DNA from: MAG-121220-bin8 sp965655865
Lineage (GTDB): Bacteria; Bacteroidota; Bacteroidia; Flavobacteriales; Flavobacteriaceae
Length of the DNA stretch: 64,000 nucleotides
Assembly: GCA_965655865.1 (NCBI GenBank)
Contig: CBFHJJ010000002.1
Location: forward strand, 62,001-126,000
Reading direction: 5' to 3'
Shown: positions 1-8,235 of the stretch, one piece after another
How the letters are laid out: every line of letters begins with the position of its first letter
Numbering within the stretch: position 1 is the first letter of the stretch
The notes under the pieces: generated by a model
What the model was told of the DNA's origin: nothing
Seen by the model: the letters and a program-made list of their open reading frames with translations, nothing else
Databases searched by the model: none
Translations under genes and position numbers: made by a program

Positions 1-845
1 AGAGTAATATTGTTTCCTGATAAATAACGGGCATTTCTTGCTGAACACGTCCAGTCAATCCCAAGTCCAGAAGCACCAATTTTCGAGTATGCATTTATAG
101 AGTGCCAACATCCTTTTGGATAGATAATCACAGGTTTAATTTCTTTTAAGGCAGCTGTAATTTGTTCTATATATGGAAATGAATAAATTTGATAATCAGT
201 GTGAGACAGAACACCTCCCCACGAATCAAAAATTTGAACAGCATCAACACCTGCTTCTATTTTCTTTTTTAAATAATCAATAGTTATGGAGGTTATTTTA
301 CTTAAAAGTAATTTAGCTAGCTTAGGATTTTCAAAACAAAAACTTTTAGCTATATCAAAGTTTTTAGAACCACTACCCTGAACCATATAGCACAATATTG
401 TCCAAGGAGATCCTGCAAATCCGATTAATGGAATATTAGCAGGAAGTTCTTTTTTAGTCATTTTTACTGCATCAAAAACATAATTTAATTTTTCTTCAAC
501 ATTTTGAATATTTAAATTAATTACATCAGATTTTTTTCTGACAGGAGATTCTATGTATGGACCAAAATTATTTTTCATTTCAACATCAATTCCCATTGCC
601 TGGGGAATTACTAAAATATCACTAAAGATTATAGAAGCATCTAATCCAATTTGTTTAATTGGCATTAACGTTATTTCCGTAGCTAGTTCTGGCGTTTGAC
701 ATCTTGTAAAAAAATCATATTTGTTTTTTAGAACCATAAAATCTGGCAAATATCTTCCTGCTTGTCTCATAATCCATACAGGCGGTCTTTCCACAGTCTC
801 TCCGTTTAGAGCTTTTAAAAAAAGAGGGGTTTCATTTTTAATCAT
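1..845 (-). CDS. hemE: Uroporphyrinogen decarboxylase (partial, 3' end off window)
   Basis: Decarboxylates the four acetate side chains of uroporphyrinogen III to give coproporphyrinogen III in the cytosol. My translation from the ATG at 845-843 begins MIKNETPLFLKALNGE and contains the family hallmarks VWIMRQAGRYLP (substrate-binding Arg loop, about residues 25-36), IIFSDILVIP (catalytic Asp) and GFAGSPWTILCYMVQG. About 281 codons are present of a usual length near 340, so the C-terminus lies left of the window. The start overlaps the end of hemD by 8 nt, which is typical of a translationally coupled hemA-hemC-hemD-hemE operon. Identification is by direct motif recognition and is firm. Confidence 0.95.
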   Translation of the reverse strand, partial: MIKNETPLFLKALNGETVERPPVWIMRQAGRYLPDFMVLKNKYDFFTRCQTPELATEITLMPIKQIGLDASIIFSDILVIPQAMGIDVEMKNNFGPYIESPVRKKSDVINLNIQNVEEKLNYVFDAVKMTKKELPANIPLIGFAGSPWTILCYMVQGSGSKNFDIAKSFCFENPKLAKLLLSKITSITIDYLKKKIEAGVDAVQIFDSWGGVLSHTDYQIYSFPYIEQITAALKEIKPVIIYPKGCWHSINAYSKIGASGLGIDWTCSARNARYLSGNNIT

Positions 846-1506
846 TTTCAAATAATTTAATTGTTTTGTGAATTACGTTTTCAATTGTAGGAACTTTGCA
901 ACTTAAAACTTTGTTTGAATATCTTTTAGCATATTTTGAAGTTGTTTGGCCAATACATACACAGTACGAATTATTTAATGAGTTATTTATCATATAGCTC
1001 TTTATTCCACTTGGGCTGTAAAATAAAATTGCATCAAAAATTTGATCGTATTTTTTTGGTTCTGCTACGTTGTTGTAAGCAATTAGTTCCTTCAGTTCTA
1101 TATTTTTTTTCTTAAAAAAATTAGAAAACTCTTCATTTTTAATGTTGCTTCGACAAAAAATGAACTTTTCATTTTTAGCTGTTTTTGATATAAAATCAGC
1201 TAAATTTGATGAATTTTGAGTCATTTTTACAATTTTTTGACCTTTTTTCGTTAAAAGTGATTGTGTGTTTTTGCCTACACAATAAATTTTATTAAAAAAA
1301 TTATCAATATTTTGGTTGTTTGAAAAAACTGCTTCAACAGCATTTTTGCTTGTGAATATCCAGCTTCCATCATGTTTGGGAAGTTTTAAGACTAACGGTT
1401 GTATTGAAATAAAATCATTATGATATAAATCAAATTTTAAATTATTGAAAAGATGTTTTAAATCTTTACTTAATTTTCTTGTGGAAAGAATTTTAATTTT
1501 TTTCAT
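838..1506 (-). CDS. hemD: Uroporphyrinogen-III synthase
   Basis: Closes and inverts ring D of hydroxymethylbilane to give uroporphyrinogen III. HemD sequences diverge strongly, so the call leans on context between hemC and hemE as well as on the two-domain pattern. Visible are an N-terminal strand KIKILSTRKLS, WIFTSKNAVEAVF near residues 50-60, IYCVGKNTQSLL, and the second-domain DAILFYSPSGIKSYM followed by CVCIGQTTSKYAK. I place the start at the ATG at 1506-1504 (protein MKKIKILSTR, 222 aa). An upstream in-frame extension to 1545 adds 13 Lys-rich residues with no family support. The chosen start overlaps the end of hemC by 14 nt. Confidence 0.9.
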   Translation of the reverse strand: MKKIKILSTRKLSKDLKHLFNNLKFDLYHNDFISIQPLVLKLPKHDGSWIFTSKNAVEAVFSNNQNIDNFFNKIYCVGKNTQSLLTKKGQKIVKMTQNSSNLADFISKTAKNEKFIFCRSNIKNEEFSNFFKKKNIELKELIAYNNVAEPKKYDQIFDAILFYSPSGIKSYMINNSLNNSYCVCIGQTTSKYAKRYSNKVLSCKVPTIENVIHKTIKLFEND

Positions 1507-2410
1507 TTTCTTTCTTAAGTTCTTGAAGTATTTTTTCGCCACCATTTTTTAAAATCTTTTTGAACATTTTTTCACCAGCATTTAAATCGGTACAATCAAA
1601 TGAACCTTCAACTTTGATTATAATTTTTGAATTCATTGAAGAGATGCTTGCTTTGAAGACAAGTTTATCTCCTTCAATTTTTGCAAATGCAGAGATTGGC
1701 ACAGAACAACCACCATTCATTAATTTTAAAAATTTCCTTTCCTGACTTACGCAGTGAAATGTTGAACTACATGAGATAGATTTTAATAAATTATTTAATT
1801 CGTTTTCATTTGTTCTTGATGCTACTGCAATAGCTCCTTGCGCTGCAGAAGGAATCATCCAGTCTAATACAAGTTTGTTTTCGGGATATATTGACAGTCG
1901 ATCAAGTCCTGCCTTTGCAAATATTGCCCCGTCCCAATTATTTTTTTCAAGTTTTGCGATTCTTGATCCTACATTTCCTCTAAGAGATACAATTTTATGA
2001 TTAGGATATTTATTTTTCCATTGAGTTTCTCTTCTAATACTACTTGTTGCAATAGTTAGAGTCTTATTAAAATCGATATTTTTTTCTTTGAAAACTAAAA
2101 CGTCCTGAGAACTTGCTCTTTTAAAAACACAATGAATAGATAATCCCGAAGCTAAATTTATTGGAACATCTTTATAACTATGGACAGCTATATCAATGGT
2201 TTTGTTTAATAAAGATTGATCTAAACTTTTTGTAAAAATTCCACTTACACCAAAATCATATAGAGGCGTAATTTGATTAACGTCTCCCTCAGATTTTATT
2301 TTAACTAATTCACAATTTAGACCTAGGGATTCTAGTTTGGTCTTTGCGTAATTTGCTTGCCAAACAGCTAGATTACTTTCTCTAGTGCCTATTTTTATTT
2401 TAGTAATCAT
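1493..2410 (-). CDS. hemC: Hydroxymethylbilane synthase (porphobilinogen deaminase)
   Basis: Polymerises four porphobilinogen molecules into hydroxymethylbilane. At 305 aa it has the usual length. Motifs visible are IGTRESNLAVWQA at residues 7-19, HSYKDVP at 77-83 with the catalytic Asp, SSIRRETQW at 123-131, and NGGCSVPISAFA at 232-243, whose Cys235 would carry the dipyrromethane cofactor. It overlaps hemA by 11 nt upstream and hemD by 14 nt downstream, so the four hem genes are almost certainly one transcript. Nothing unusual in the sequence. Confidence 0.97.
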   Translation of the reverse strand: MITKIKIGTRESNLAVWQANYAKTKLESLGLNCELVKIKSEGDVNQITPLYDFGVSGIFTKSLDQSLLNKTIDIAVHSYKDVPINLASGLSIHCVFKRASSQDVLVFKEKNIDFNKTLTIATSSIRRETQWKNKYPNHKIVSLRGNVGSRIAKLEKNNWDGAIFAKAGLDRLSIYPENKLVLDWMIPSAAQGAIAVASRTNENELNNLLKSISCSSTFHCVSQERKFLKLMNGGCSVPISAFAKIEGDKLVFKASISSMNSKIIIKVEGSFDCTDLNAGEKMFKKILKNGGEKILQELKKENEKN

Positions 2411-3671
2411 TATGATTAAGTTGAAAAATTGTTTTTATAGATTCCAATTCTTCTTCAAAATCATCGCTGTCTCTTAAATGATTAGCTATTTGATTTGTTA
2501 TTTTTTGAATTACGTGTTCAGAGACTTCTTTGATATTTGCATCGTCGAAAGAGGATGCTTTTTTCTTAAGAATATTGATTTTGTTTTCTTGGATTTTTTT
2601 TAGTTTTATTTTAAGGGCGTTTACTGTTGGAGCAAATTTTCTAGTTTCAACCCATAAATAATAATCTTCAGTTATTTCTTTAATAATTTTTTCAGCTTTA
2701 GGAATGAATTTTTTTCTGTTTTCTAAAGTTTTGTTAGTTACCATAGACAGATAATCTAAGTCTAATAAATTTACATTTTTAAAAGACCCCAGTTCTTCGT
2801 CTACATTTTTTGGAACTGATAAATCTAAAATGGTTAACGGTTTAGATCTCGATACCATTTCTCTTATTACAGTAGGTTTGTTTCCAGCAGTAGCAACAAT
2901 CAATATATCAGTTTTTGATATTTGTTGATTTAAATCTGAAATGTTTTTCACTAAAACTTCAAACTTGCCGGCTATCAATTTAGCTTTATCTTCAGATCTA
3001 TTAATTAAAGTTATTTGTTTATTTGAAGTGTGTTTGACTAAATTTTCACATGTGTTTCTTCCAATTTTACCTGTTCCAAATAAAAGAATTTTTTTTGTTT
3101 TTAAATCTGAAATATTATCTAAGATATATCGAACTGCTGCATATGAAACTGAAGTTGCGCCTGTAGATATTTTTGTTTCGTTTTTAATTCTTTTACTTGC
3201 ATGCTTTACCATGTTAAATAATCTTTCAAATGAAGGATTAACAGCATTAAGTTTTTTTGATCTTAAAAAACTATTATTTAATTGAGCGATAATTTCAAAA
3301 TCTCCTAAAATTTGACTATCGAGGCCAGTCCCTACTTTAAAAATATGGTTTACAGCTTCTGCACCTTCAAGGAAATAACCAAATTTTTTTAAATCTTTTA
3401 TAGTACCATTAGAGTGTTTGCAAAGCAACCTCGTTAGTAAATTAAAATCTGTTGTTGAAGAGTAAATTTCAACTCTGTTGCATGTGGAATTAACAATTAA
3501 ATTATCAATGCCCGCTTGTAAAGAATCTTTTATAAGAAGTTTAGATTGGTTAAGATTTAAGCTAAATTTACCTCTTACAGAAGTATTGGCATTTTTATAA
3601 CTTATTCCAATTACGTTAAAAAAAGGTTCTTTCAAAGAATGAATTATTTCGAAAGTAAAAATAATACTCAC
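2400..3671 (-). CDS. hemA: Glutamyl-tRNA reductase
   Basis: First committed step of C5-pathway tetrapyrrole synthesis: NADPH-dependent reduction of glutamyl-tRNA(Glu) to glutamate-1-semialdehyde. At 423 aa it shows the catalytic motif STCNRVEIY (residues 62-70, nucleophile Cys64), GLDSQILGDFEI in the catalytic domain, the NADP-binding LLFGTGKIGRNTCENL near residue 200, and a C-terminal helical dimerisation region. The only suitable start is GTG at 3671-3669; there is no nearby in-frame ATG before the conserved VIGISYKNA. It heads the leftward hem operon and is transcribed divergently from the AraC regulator. The shared 160-nt upstream region carries a strong dyad at 3795-3817. Confidence 0.96.
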   Translation of the reverse strand: MSIIFTFEIIHSLKEPFFNVIGISYKNANTSVRGKFSLNLNQSKLLIKDSLQAGIDNLIVNSTCNRVEIYSSTTDFNLLTRLLCKHSNGTIKDLKKFGYFLEGAEAVNHIFKVGTGLDSQILGDFEIIAQLNNSFLRSKKLNAVNPSFERLFNMVKHASKRIKNETKISTGATSVSYAAVRYILDNISDLKTKKILLFGTGKIGRNTCENLVKHTSNKQITLINRSEDKAKLIAGKFEVLVKNISDLNQQISKTDILIVATAGNKPTVIREMVSRSKPLTILDLSVPKNVDEELGSFKNVNLLDLDYLSMVTNKTLENRKKFIPKAEKIIKEITEDYYLWVETRKFAPTVNALKIKLKKIQENKINILKKKASSFDDANIKEVSEHVIQKITNQIANHLRDSDDFEEELESIKTIFQLNHNDY

Positions 3672-3794
3672 TTTAGTTAAAAAATAACCCTAAAGGTTCT
3701 ATAAATAACTCCATGAGTTTTTTATAGAAAAGAACTATCAGGATAATGTAAATTTTTATATTTTTACAGATATAAGATATAAATTAACAATCAT

Positions 3795-3817
3795 TAATTT
3801 AGAACGCTTCTAAATTA
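3795..3817. promoter_or_regulatory. Near-perfect 23-bp dyad, candidate operator
   Basis: Left arm TAATTTAGAA, spacer CGC, right arm TTCTAAATTA: ten paired bases on each side without a mismatch. It sits 15 nt before the ATG of the AraC-family gene and about 125 nt upstream of hemA, in the divergent promoter region. The symmetry is far stronger than A+T richness would give by chance. The binding protein is unknown; candidates are a Fur-family repressor or the adjacent AraC protein, although AraC sites are usually direct repeats. Confidence 0.7.
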
Positions 3818-3831
3818 TAAAATTTATTTAA

Positions 3832-4713
3832 ATGAATTTAAAAAGTATCGCAAAAGGATCTACGGAAACTTTTACAGTCGATCAAGGAGTAGTTTTACTA
3901 AAACAAACCAACGACAACGATTTTCAGTCAAATTTCAATTTCAATATTGGCAAAGATTACATTCAGTTTCATTTTTGTTTAAAGGGGAATTCAAAATTTT
4001 TATTTAATCAGGGCTCTTATGTTTTAAATGTTGAAAATGAAAACTCGATTTTATTGTATAATCCTGATAAAGAGCTTCCAATTAACCTTATGTTGGATTC
4101 AAATAGTCAAGTTTTATCAATACTAATATCAATAAAAAAATTTCATAGTTTATTTTCAGACGAATCAGATCAAATTTCTTTTTTAAATAACGATAACATT
4201 GGAAACAAACTTTATAAAGAGAAAAAAATTGGTCCAATGATTGCAATAATATTAAATCAAATGTATCAGCAATCTTTAAATCTGTCAATGTATAAATTAT
4301 ATTTAAGAGGCAAGATTTTTGAACTCATGAGTCTATATTTTAGCAAGGATAAAGAAATGGACATTGAACAATGTCCTTTTTTAGCTGACGATAATAATAT
4401 AAAAAAAATAAAAAAAGCGAAGCAAATTATAATTTCTAGAATGATTGAACCACCAACTCTTGTAGAGCTTGCAAAAGAAGTTGACATAAGTTTAAAAAAA
4501 TTAAAACAAGGCTTTAAACAAGTATACGGTTCCTCCGTTTTTTCTTTTCTGATTGATTACAAAATGCAAGTTTCCAAAAGACTTTTGTCATCAGGAAATT
4601 ACAATGTCAATGAGGTTGCTTTAAAGGTGGGGTATAGTACAGCCACTCATTTTATAAACGCTTTTAAAAAAAAATTTGGTACAACCCCAAAAAAATATCT
4701 AATGTCAATTTAA
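3832..4713 (+). CDS. AraC-family transcriptional regulator next to hemH
   Basis: A 293-residue regulator. The N-terminal 180 residues form a cupin-like or effector domain I cannot assign. The last 100 residues are a double helix-turn-helix of the AraC type: TLVELAKEVDISLKKLKQGFK for the first helix pair, then LLSSGNYNVNEVALKVGYSTATHFINAFKK with the family signature GYSTATHFINAFKKKFGTTPKKY. Only 4 nt separate it from hemH, so it is very likely co-transcribed with hemH and hemJ. A role in controlling haem or iron genes is inferred from position only. The strong dyad just before its start codon suggests the gene itself is tightly regulated. Confidence 0.9.
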   Translation: MNLKSIAKGSTETFTVDQGVVLLKQTNDNDFQSNFNFNIGKDYIQFHFCLKGNSKFLFNQGSYVLNVENENSILLYNPDKELPINLMLDSNSQVLSILISIKKFHSLFSDESDQISFLNNDNIGNKLYKEKKIGPMIAIILNQMYQQSLNLSMYKLYLRGKIFELMSLYFSKDKEMDIEQCPFLADDNNIKKIKKAKQIIISRMIEPPTLVELAKEVDISLKKLKQGFKQVYGSSVFSFLIDYKMQVSKRLLSSGNYNVNEVALKVGYSTATHFINAFKKKFGTTPKKYLMSI

Positions 4714-4717
4714 TAAT

Positions 4718-5737
4718 ATGAAGGGAGTTTTATTAGTTAATTTAGGATCGCCAGACAGCACAGAAACTAAAGATGTAAAAAAATATTTGAAAGAATTTTT
4801 AATGGACGAACGAGTTATTGATGAGCCTTTGTGGTTAAGAACAATTCTGGTTAAAGGCATTATCTTAAATTTTAGACCTAAAAAATCTGCAAAAGCTTAT
4901 AAGAAAATATGGTGGGAAGAAGGATCTCCTTTGATTGTTCTTTCATACAAACTTCTTGAAAAAGTCAAGCAAATGATCTCTGTTCCGATAGCTCTCGCTA
5001 TGCGATATGGAAATCCTTCTATTCATTTAGGAATTAAAGAATTAGTTGACAAAGGAGTAACAGAAATTCTACTCATTCCTCTTTACCCTCAACATGCTAT
5101 GGCATCAACTGAAACTATTTTAGTTTTGGCGGAAAAAATAAAAAATGAATTTTTCCCACAAGTAGAGTATACAAACCTTCCAGCTTTTTACAATCATAAA
5201 GATTACATTAGAGTCTTATCAAATTCTATACAAAGTCATTTAAAAAATAAAGAATGGGACCACTTGCTTTTTTCTTATCATGGTATTCCCGAAAGACACA
5301 TAAGAAAAACAGACATTACAAAATCTCATTGTAAAATTGACGGTACTTGTTGTCATACAGAATCACCTGCTCATCAATTTTGTTACAGACATCATTGCTA
5401 TGAAACCACAAGACAAGTCGCCGATTATTTAGAGCTTAAGGAGGGGTCATTTTCAAGTTCATTTCAGTCTAGATTAGCTGGGCAGCCATGGCTTAAACCA
5501 TATACAGATAAAGTTGTAGAAAATTTTGCTCAATCTGGAATTAAAAATATGGCTATTGTCACACCTGCTTTTGTTTCAGATTGTTTAGAAACTTTGGAGG
5601 AAATTGGAATGGAGGCTAAAGAAGATTTTATTGAAAAAGGGGGAGAAAAATTTCATGTAGTTCCTTGTTTAAATGATGATAAAGAATGGGTAAAAACCCT
5701 AAGTAGATGGATTGATGAATGGGCGAATATTAAATAA
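4718..5737 (+). CDS. hemH: Ferrochelatase
   Basis: Inserts Fe2+ into protoporphyrin IX, the last step of haem b synthesis. At 339 aa it begins MKGVLLVNLGSPDSTETKDV and carries the catalytic SYHGIPERH with His188 and the C-terminal acidic SDCLETLEEIGMEA with the conserved Glu (about residue 294). Between residues 205 and 227 there is a Cys/His-rich insertion (Cys205, 211, 212, 222, 227 plus several His) that I recognise in Bacteroidota ferrochelatases. Whether it holds a metal or Fe-S cluster is not known to me. It follows the AraC gene by 4 nt and precedes a HemJ homologue by 11 nt, giving a compact terminal-haem-synthesis operon. Confidence 0.97.
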   Translation: MKGVLLVNLGSPDSTETKDVKKYLKEFLMDERVIDEPLWLRTILVKGIILNFRPKKSAKAYKKIWWEEGSPLIVLSYKLLEKVKQMISVPIALAMRYGNPSIHLGIKELVDKGVTEILLIPLYPQHAMASTETILVLAEKIKNEFFPQVEYTNLPAFYNHKDYIRVLSNSIQSHLKNKEWDHLLFSYHGIPERHIRKTDITKSHCKIDGTCCHTESPAHQFCYRHHCYETTRQVADYLELKEGSFSSSFQSRLAGQPWLKPYTDKVVENFAQSGIKNMAIVTPAFVSDCLETLEEIGMEAKEDFIEKGGEKFHVVPCLNDDKEWVKTLSRWIDEWANIK

Positions 5738-5748
5738 GTTTTTGTATT

Positions 5749-6282
5749 ATGGAATATTTTAGTTACATAAAATCATTGCACATAATTTTTGTTATAACAT
5801 GGTTTGCAGGTTTATTTTACATACCGAGACTATTCATCTATTTTATTGAAGCTTCTTCAAAACCTAGTCCCAACAAAAAAATTTTAACGGATCAATTTAT
5901 TATAATGATGAATCGTTTATGGTTTATAATAACATGGCCATCCTCTGTTTTAGCAATTATATTTGGGTTTTGGATGGTTGTTTTAGTCCCAAATTGGTTA
6001 TTGGAAAATTGGATGATAGCTAAGTTAGGATTCGTTTTTTTATTAATTATATATCAATTAAAAACTCACTTTATTTTAAAAGAATTAACATCAGGAGTTA
6101 TAAAATATTCTTCTAGTTTTATGAGAATTTGGAACGAAGTCACAAGTGTGATTTTAGTGTCTATTGTATTTTTAGTAGTTTTAAAAAACAATGTAAGCTG
6201 GTTAAAATTTACAGTTGGCTTGGTAATATTTATAGGTATTTTGTTTGCTCTTATTAAGTTGTATAAAAAATTTAGAAATTGA
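5749..6282 (+). CDS. hemJ: HemJ-type protoporphyrinogen IX oxidase (CopD/UPF0093 membrane protein)
   Basis: A 177-residue membrane protein with about four hydrophobic segments. Its N-terminus YIKSLHIIFVITWFAGLFY followed by IPRLFIY matches the HemJ signature, including the conserved His (residue 11) and the W-F-A-G-L-F-Y-x-P-R-L stretch. HemJ oxidises protoporphyrinogen IX to protoporphyrin IX in bacteria lacking HemG or HemY. Lying directly after ferrochelatase, it supplies the preceding step of the pathway. Annotation pipelines often call such genes CopD family protein; the HemJ assignment rests on motif and neighbourhood and is quite safe. The stop overlaps the TTG start of the next gene by 3 nt. 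Confidence 0.85.
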   Translation: MEYFSYIKSLHIIFVITWFAGLFYIPRLFIYFIEASSKPSPNKKILTDQFIIMMNRLWFIITWPSSVLAIIFGFWMVVLVPNWLLENWMIAKLGFVFLLIIYQLKTHFILKELTSGVIKYSSSFMRIWNEVTSVILVSIVFLVVLKNNVSWLKFTVGLVIFIGILFALIKLYKKFRN

Positions 6283-7733
6283 TTAGTAAATTAAAATTTA
6301 ACGCAAATTTATCGTTGAGGGCTAGAATTTTTTTAGCTATGACTGTAATAGTTGTTGCTACTTTTGTACTGATTTCATTAATTACAATTCCCCAATTTAA
6401 AACTCAGTCAGAAAAATACCACTCTAAAAGATTAGAACGAAAAGAAGCTCAAATCCAGCGTAGTATTGCTTATTTTTCTCAAGAATCTGTTGTTCAAGGA
6501 AATCTAAAAAAACTAGATTCAATTTTGAGTGAAAAAATTTATCAAGTTTCTGATGTTCAAAGCGTAAAATTTAGTTTGTATTCTTTAGATGGAAATCTAA
6601 TTAATTCAACGCTACCTAAAAACGAAATTTCCTCAATAAATAAAGAACTTTTAAATAAGATTCTTAATCAAAAAGATTCTAAAGTTATTGAAATTACACA
6701 AAGAAATGAAGTGCAATATAGGTCCTCTTTTTCATTAATTTTAGACGATAATTTTAATCCACTTTGGATTTTAAATCTTCCATATTATGATGATGATAAT
6801 TTAAATTCGTATGAACTTGATTCATTTCTTATAATTTTAGGAGAAGTTTACTTTTTCCTTTTCATACTTTCAATTATTATCTCATATTTCGTATCTCAGT
6901 ATATGACAAAAGCAATTTCAGAAATTGCCTTAAAAATGAAGCAGACACGTTTGGATAAAAGAAACACTAAAATAAAAATTAAAGCAAGAAGCAAAGAAGT
7001 CAAAAGTTTGGTAGAATCGTATAATAATATGGTTGATATGCTTGATAAAAACGTTAAAGAATTATCAAAATCTAACAAAGAACAAGCTTGGAGAGAAATG
7101 GCCAAACAAGTAGCGCATGAAATTAAAAATCCTCTCACTCCAATGAAACTAAGCGTTCAAAGTTTTGAAAGAGATTTTAGAAATGACAAGAAAAATAAAG
7201 ACAAAGTTGAAGATTTTTCCCAAACCATAATTCAGCAAATTGACACAATGAGTTCAATTGCATCTGCATTTTCAAATTTCGCAGAGATGCCTACTCAACA
7301 AGGAGAGAAACTAAACATAGTTAAAGCCGTTAGACTTTCACTAGAAATTTTTAAAGAAAAACATATTATTTTCAAATCTAGCGAAGAGAAAATAATAATT
7401 AATATTGACAGGCCGCAAATTGTAAGGATAATGACCAATCTAATAAAAAATGCTGTTCAGGCTTGTGAAAACACTAATTCTCCCTCAATAAAAGTTTCTA
7501 TTAAAAAATTGTCAAAAACTGTTAGTATTTCCGTTAAAGACAATGGGAATGGAATCCCGCTAAAAATTAGAAAAAATATCTTTGAACCTAACTTTACTAC
7601 CAAATCTGGAGGAATGGGGCTTGGGCTAGGAATGGTTAAAAACCTAGTTAACTCCTACGAAGGCAAAATAGATTTTGAATCAAAAGTTAACAAAGGGACT
7701 ACCTTTAAAATTACATTTCCAACATTAGATTAA
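6279..7733 (+). CDS. Membrane sensor histidine kinase, NtrY-like, no partner regulator
   Basis: A 484-residue kinase starting at TTG (6279-6281) overlapping the hemJ stop. Order: transmembrane helix at about 17-37, extracytoplasmic sensor region 38-180, second helix 182-208, HAMP-like linker 209-262, HisKA domain with phospho-acceptor His280 in KQVAHEIKNPLTPMKLSV, then a HATPase_c domain with N box LIKNAVQAC, G1 DNGNGIP and G2 GGMGLGLGM. The H-box spelling (AHEIKNPLTPMK) is that of NtrY-type kinases. No response regulator gene lies in the window, so its partner and stimulus are unknown. Co-transcription with hemH and hemJ is likely and hints at a link to envelope or redox status, but that is inference. 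Confidence 0.9.
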   Translation: MISKLKFNANLSLRARIFLAMTVIVVATFVLISLITIPQFKTQSEKYHSKRLERKEAQIQRSIAYFSQESVVQGNLKKLDSILSEKIYQVSDVQSVKFSLYSLDGNLINSTLPKNEISSINKELLNKILNQKDSKVIEITQRNEVQYRSSFSLILDDNFNPLWILNLPYYDDDNLNSYELDSFLIILGEVYFFLFILSIIISYFVSQYMTKAISEIALKMKQTRLDKRNTKIKIKARSKEVKSLVESYNNMVDMLDKNVKELSKSNKEQAWREMAKQVAHEIKNPLTPMKLSVQSFERDFRNDKKNKDKVEDFSQTIIQQIDTMSSIASAFSNFAEMPTQQGEKLNIVKAVRLSLEIFKEKHIIFKSSEEKIIINIDRPQIVRIMTNLIKNAVQACENTNSPSIKVSIKKLSKTVSISVKDNGNGIPLKIRKNIFEPNFTTKSGGMGLGLGMVKNLVNSYEGKIDFESKVNKGTTFKITFPTLD

Positions 7734-8140
7734 CAAAATTGATTGTAAGCTTGTTTAAGATTTTCGCTTATAATTTCAGCAGATCTTCCTTCAATATGAT
7801 GTCTTTCCAACATATGGACAAGATCACCGTCTTTAAAAATAGCAATACATGGCGATGAAGGAGGAAAAGGAATCATTAATTTTCTTGCAGCATCAGTTGC
7901 CTCTTTATCAACTCCTGCAAAAACAGTAAATAGTTTAATTGGTTTTTTATCATTAATTAATGACGATTTAACTCCTGGTCTTGCGTTGGCAGCAGCACAA
8001 CCACATACAGAGTTTACTATTAGAACAGCAGTTTCGCTATTAGGAACTTGACTATTAACTTCATCAGAATTTGTAAGTTCAACAAATCCTGCAGAGGTTA
8101 AATCTTCCCTCATTGGTTTTACTAATTCAGCTGGATACAT
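7730..8140 (-). CDS. Bacilliredoxin (BrxA/BrxB, YphP-like)
   Basis: A thioredoxin-fold protein that removes bacillithiol-type adducts or acts as a disulfide reductase. The CGC active site is visible as NSVCGCAAANARPG (Cys46-Gly-Cys48 with the start chosen here), and FPPSSPCIAIFKDG plus the C-terminal NQFC are typical. I start it at the ATG at 8140-8138 (MYPAELVKPMREDL, 136 aa) because the family begins there. An upstream extension to 8209 adds 23 residues with no similarity and would run through the -7 promoter box. Its end overlaps the end of the convergent kinase gene by 4 nt. The physiological thiol in Bacteroidota is bacillithiol, which fits. Confidence 0.92.
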   Translation of the reverse strand: MYPAELVKPMREDLTSAGFVELTNSDEVNSQVPNSETAVLIVNSVCGCAAANARPGVKSSLINDKKPIKLFTVFAGVDKEATDAARKLMIPFPPSSPCIAIFKDGDLVHMLERHHIEGRSAEIISENLKQAYNQFC

Positions 8141-8159
8141 ATTTAAAAATTTAAAACAA

Positions 8160-8167
8160 CAAAGATA
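8160..8167 (-). promoter_or_regulatory. Bacteroidota -7 box before bacilliredoxin gene
   Basis: Reads TATCTTTG on the minus strand, matching TAnnTTTG, 19 nt before the chosen ATG. No TTG lies at the expected -33 distance, so it is a partial match. It supports the downstream start at 8140. Confidence 0.5.
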
Positions 8168-8212
8168 ACAAAGAATGATTAAAATGTGTGTATTAAATTC
8201 AGTGGACATTTG

Positions 8213-8220
8213 TAAATTTG
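8213..8220 (+). promoter_or_regulatory. Bacteroidota -7 box before TerB/DnaJ gene
   Basis: Reads TAAATTTG, a full match to TAnnTTTG, 15 nt before the ATG at 8236. It overlaps a TTG codon at 8218 that could otherwise be taken as the start, which is why I prefer the ATG. Confidence 0.5.
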
Positions 8221-8235
8221 AATAATTTATTAAAA

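Noticed and set aside
2941..3285. Plus-strand open frame within hemA
   Set aside because: Lies wholly inside conserved hemA coding sequence and looks like reverse translation of it.
8218..8235. TTG start for the TerB/DnaJ gene
   Set aside because: The TTG is part of a -7 promoter box, and an ATG follows 18 nt later in frame.
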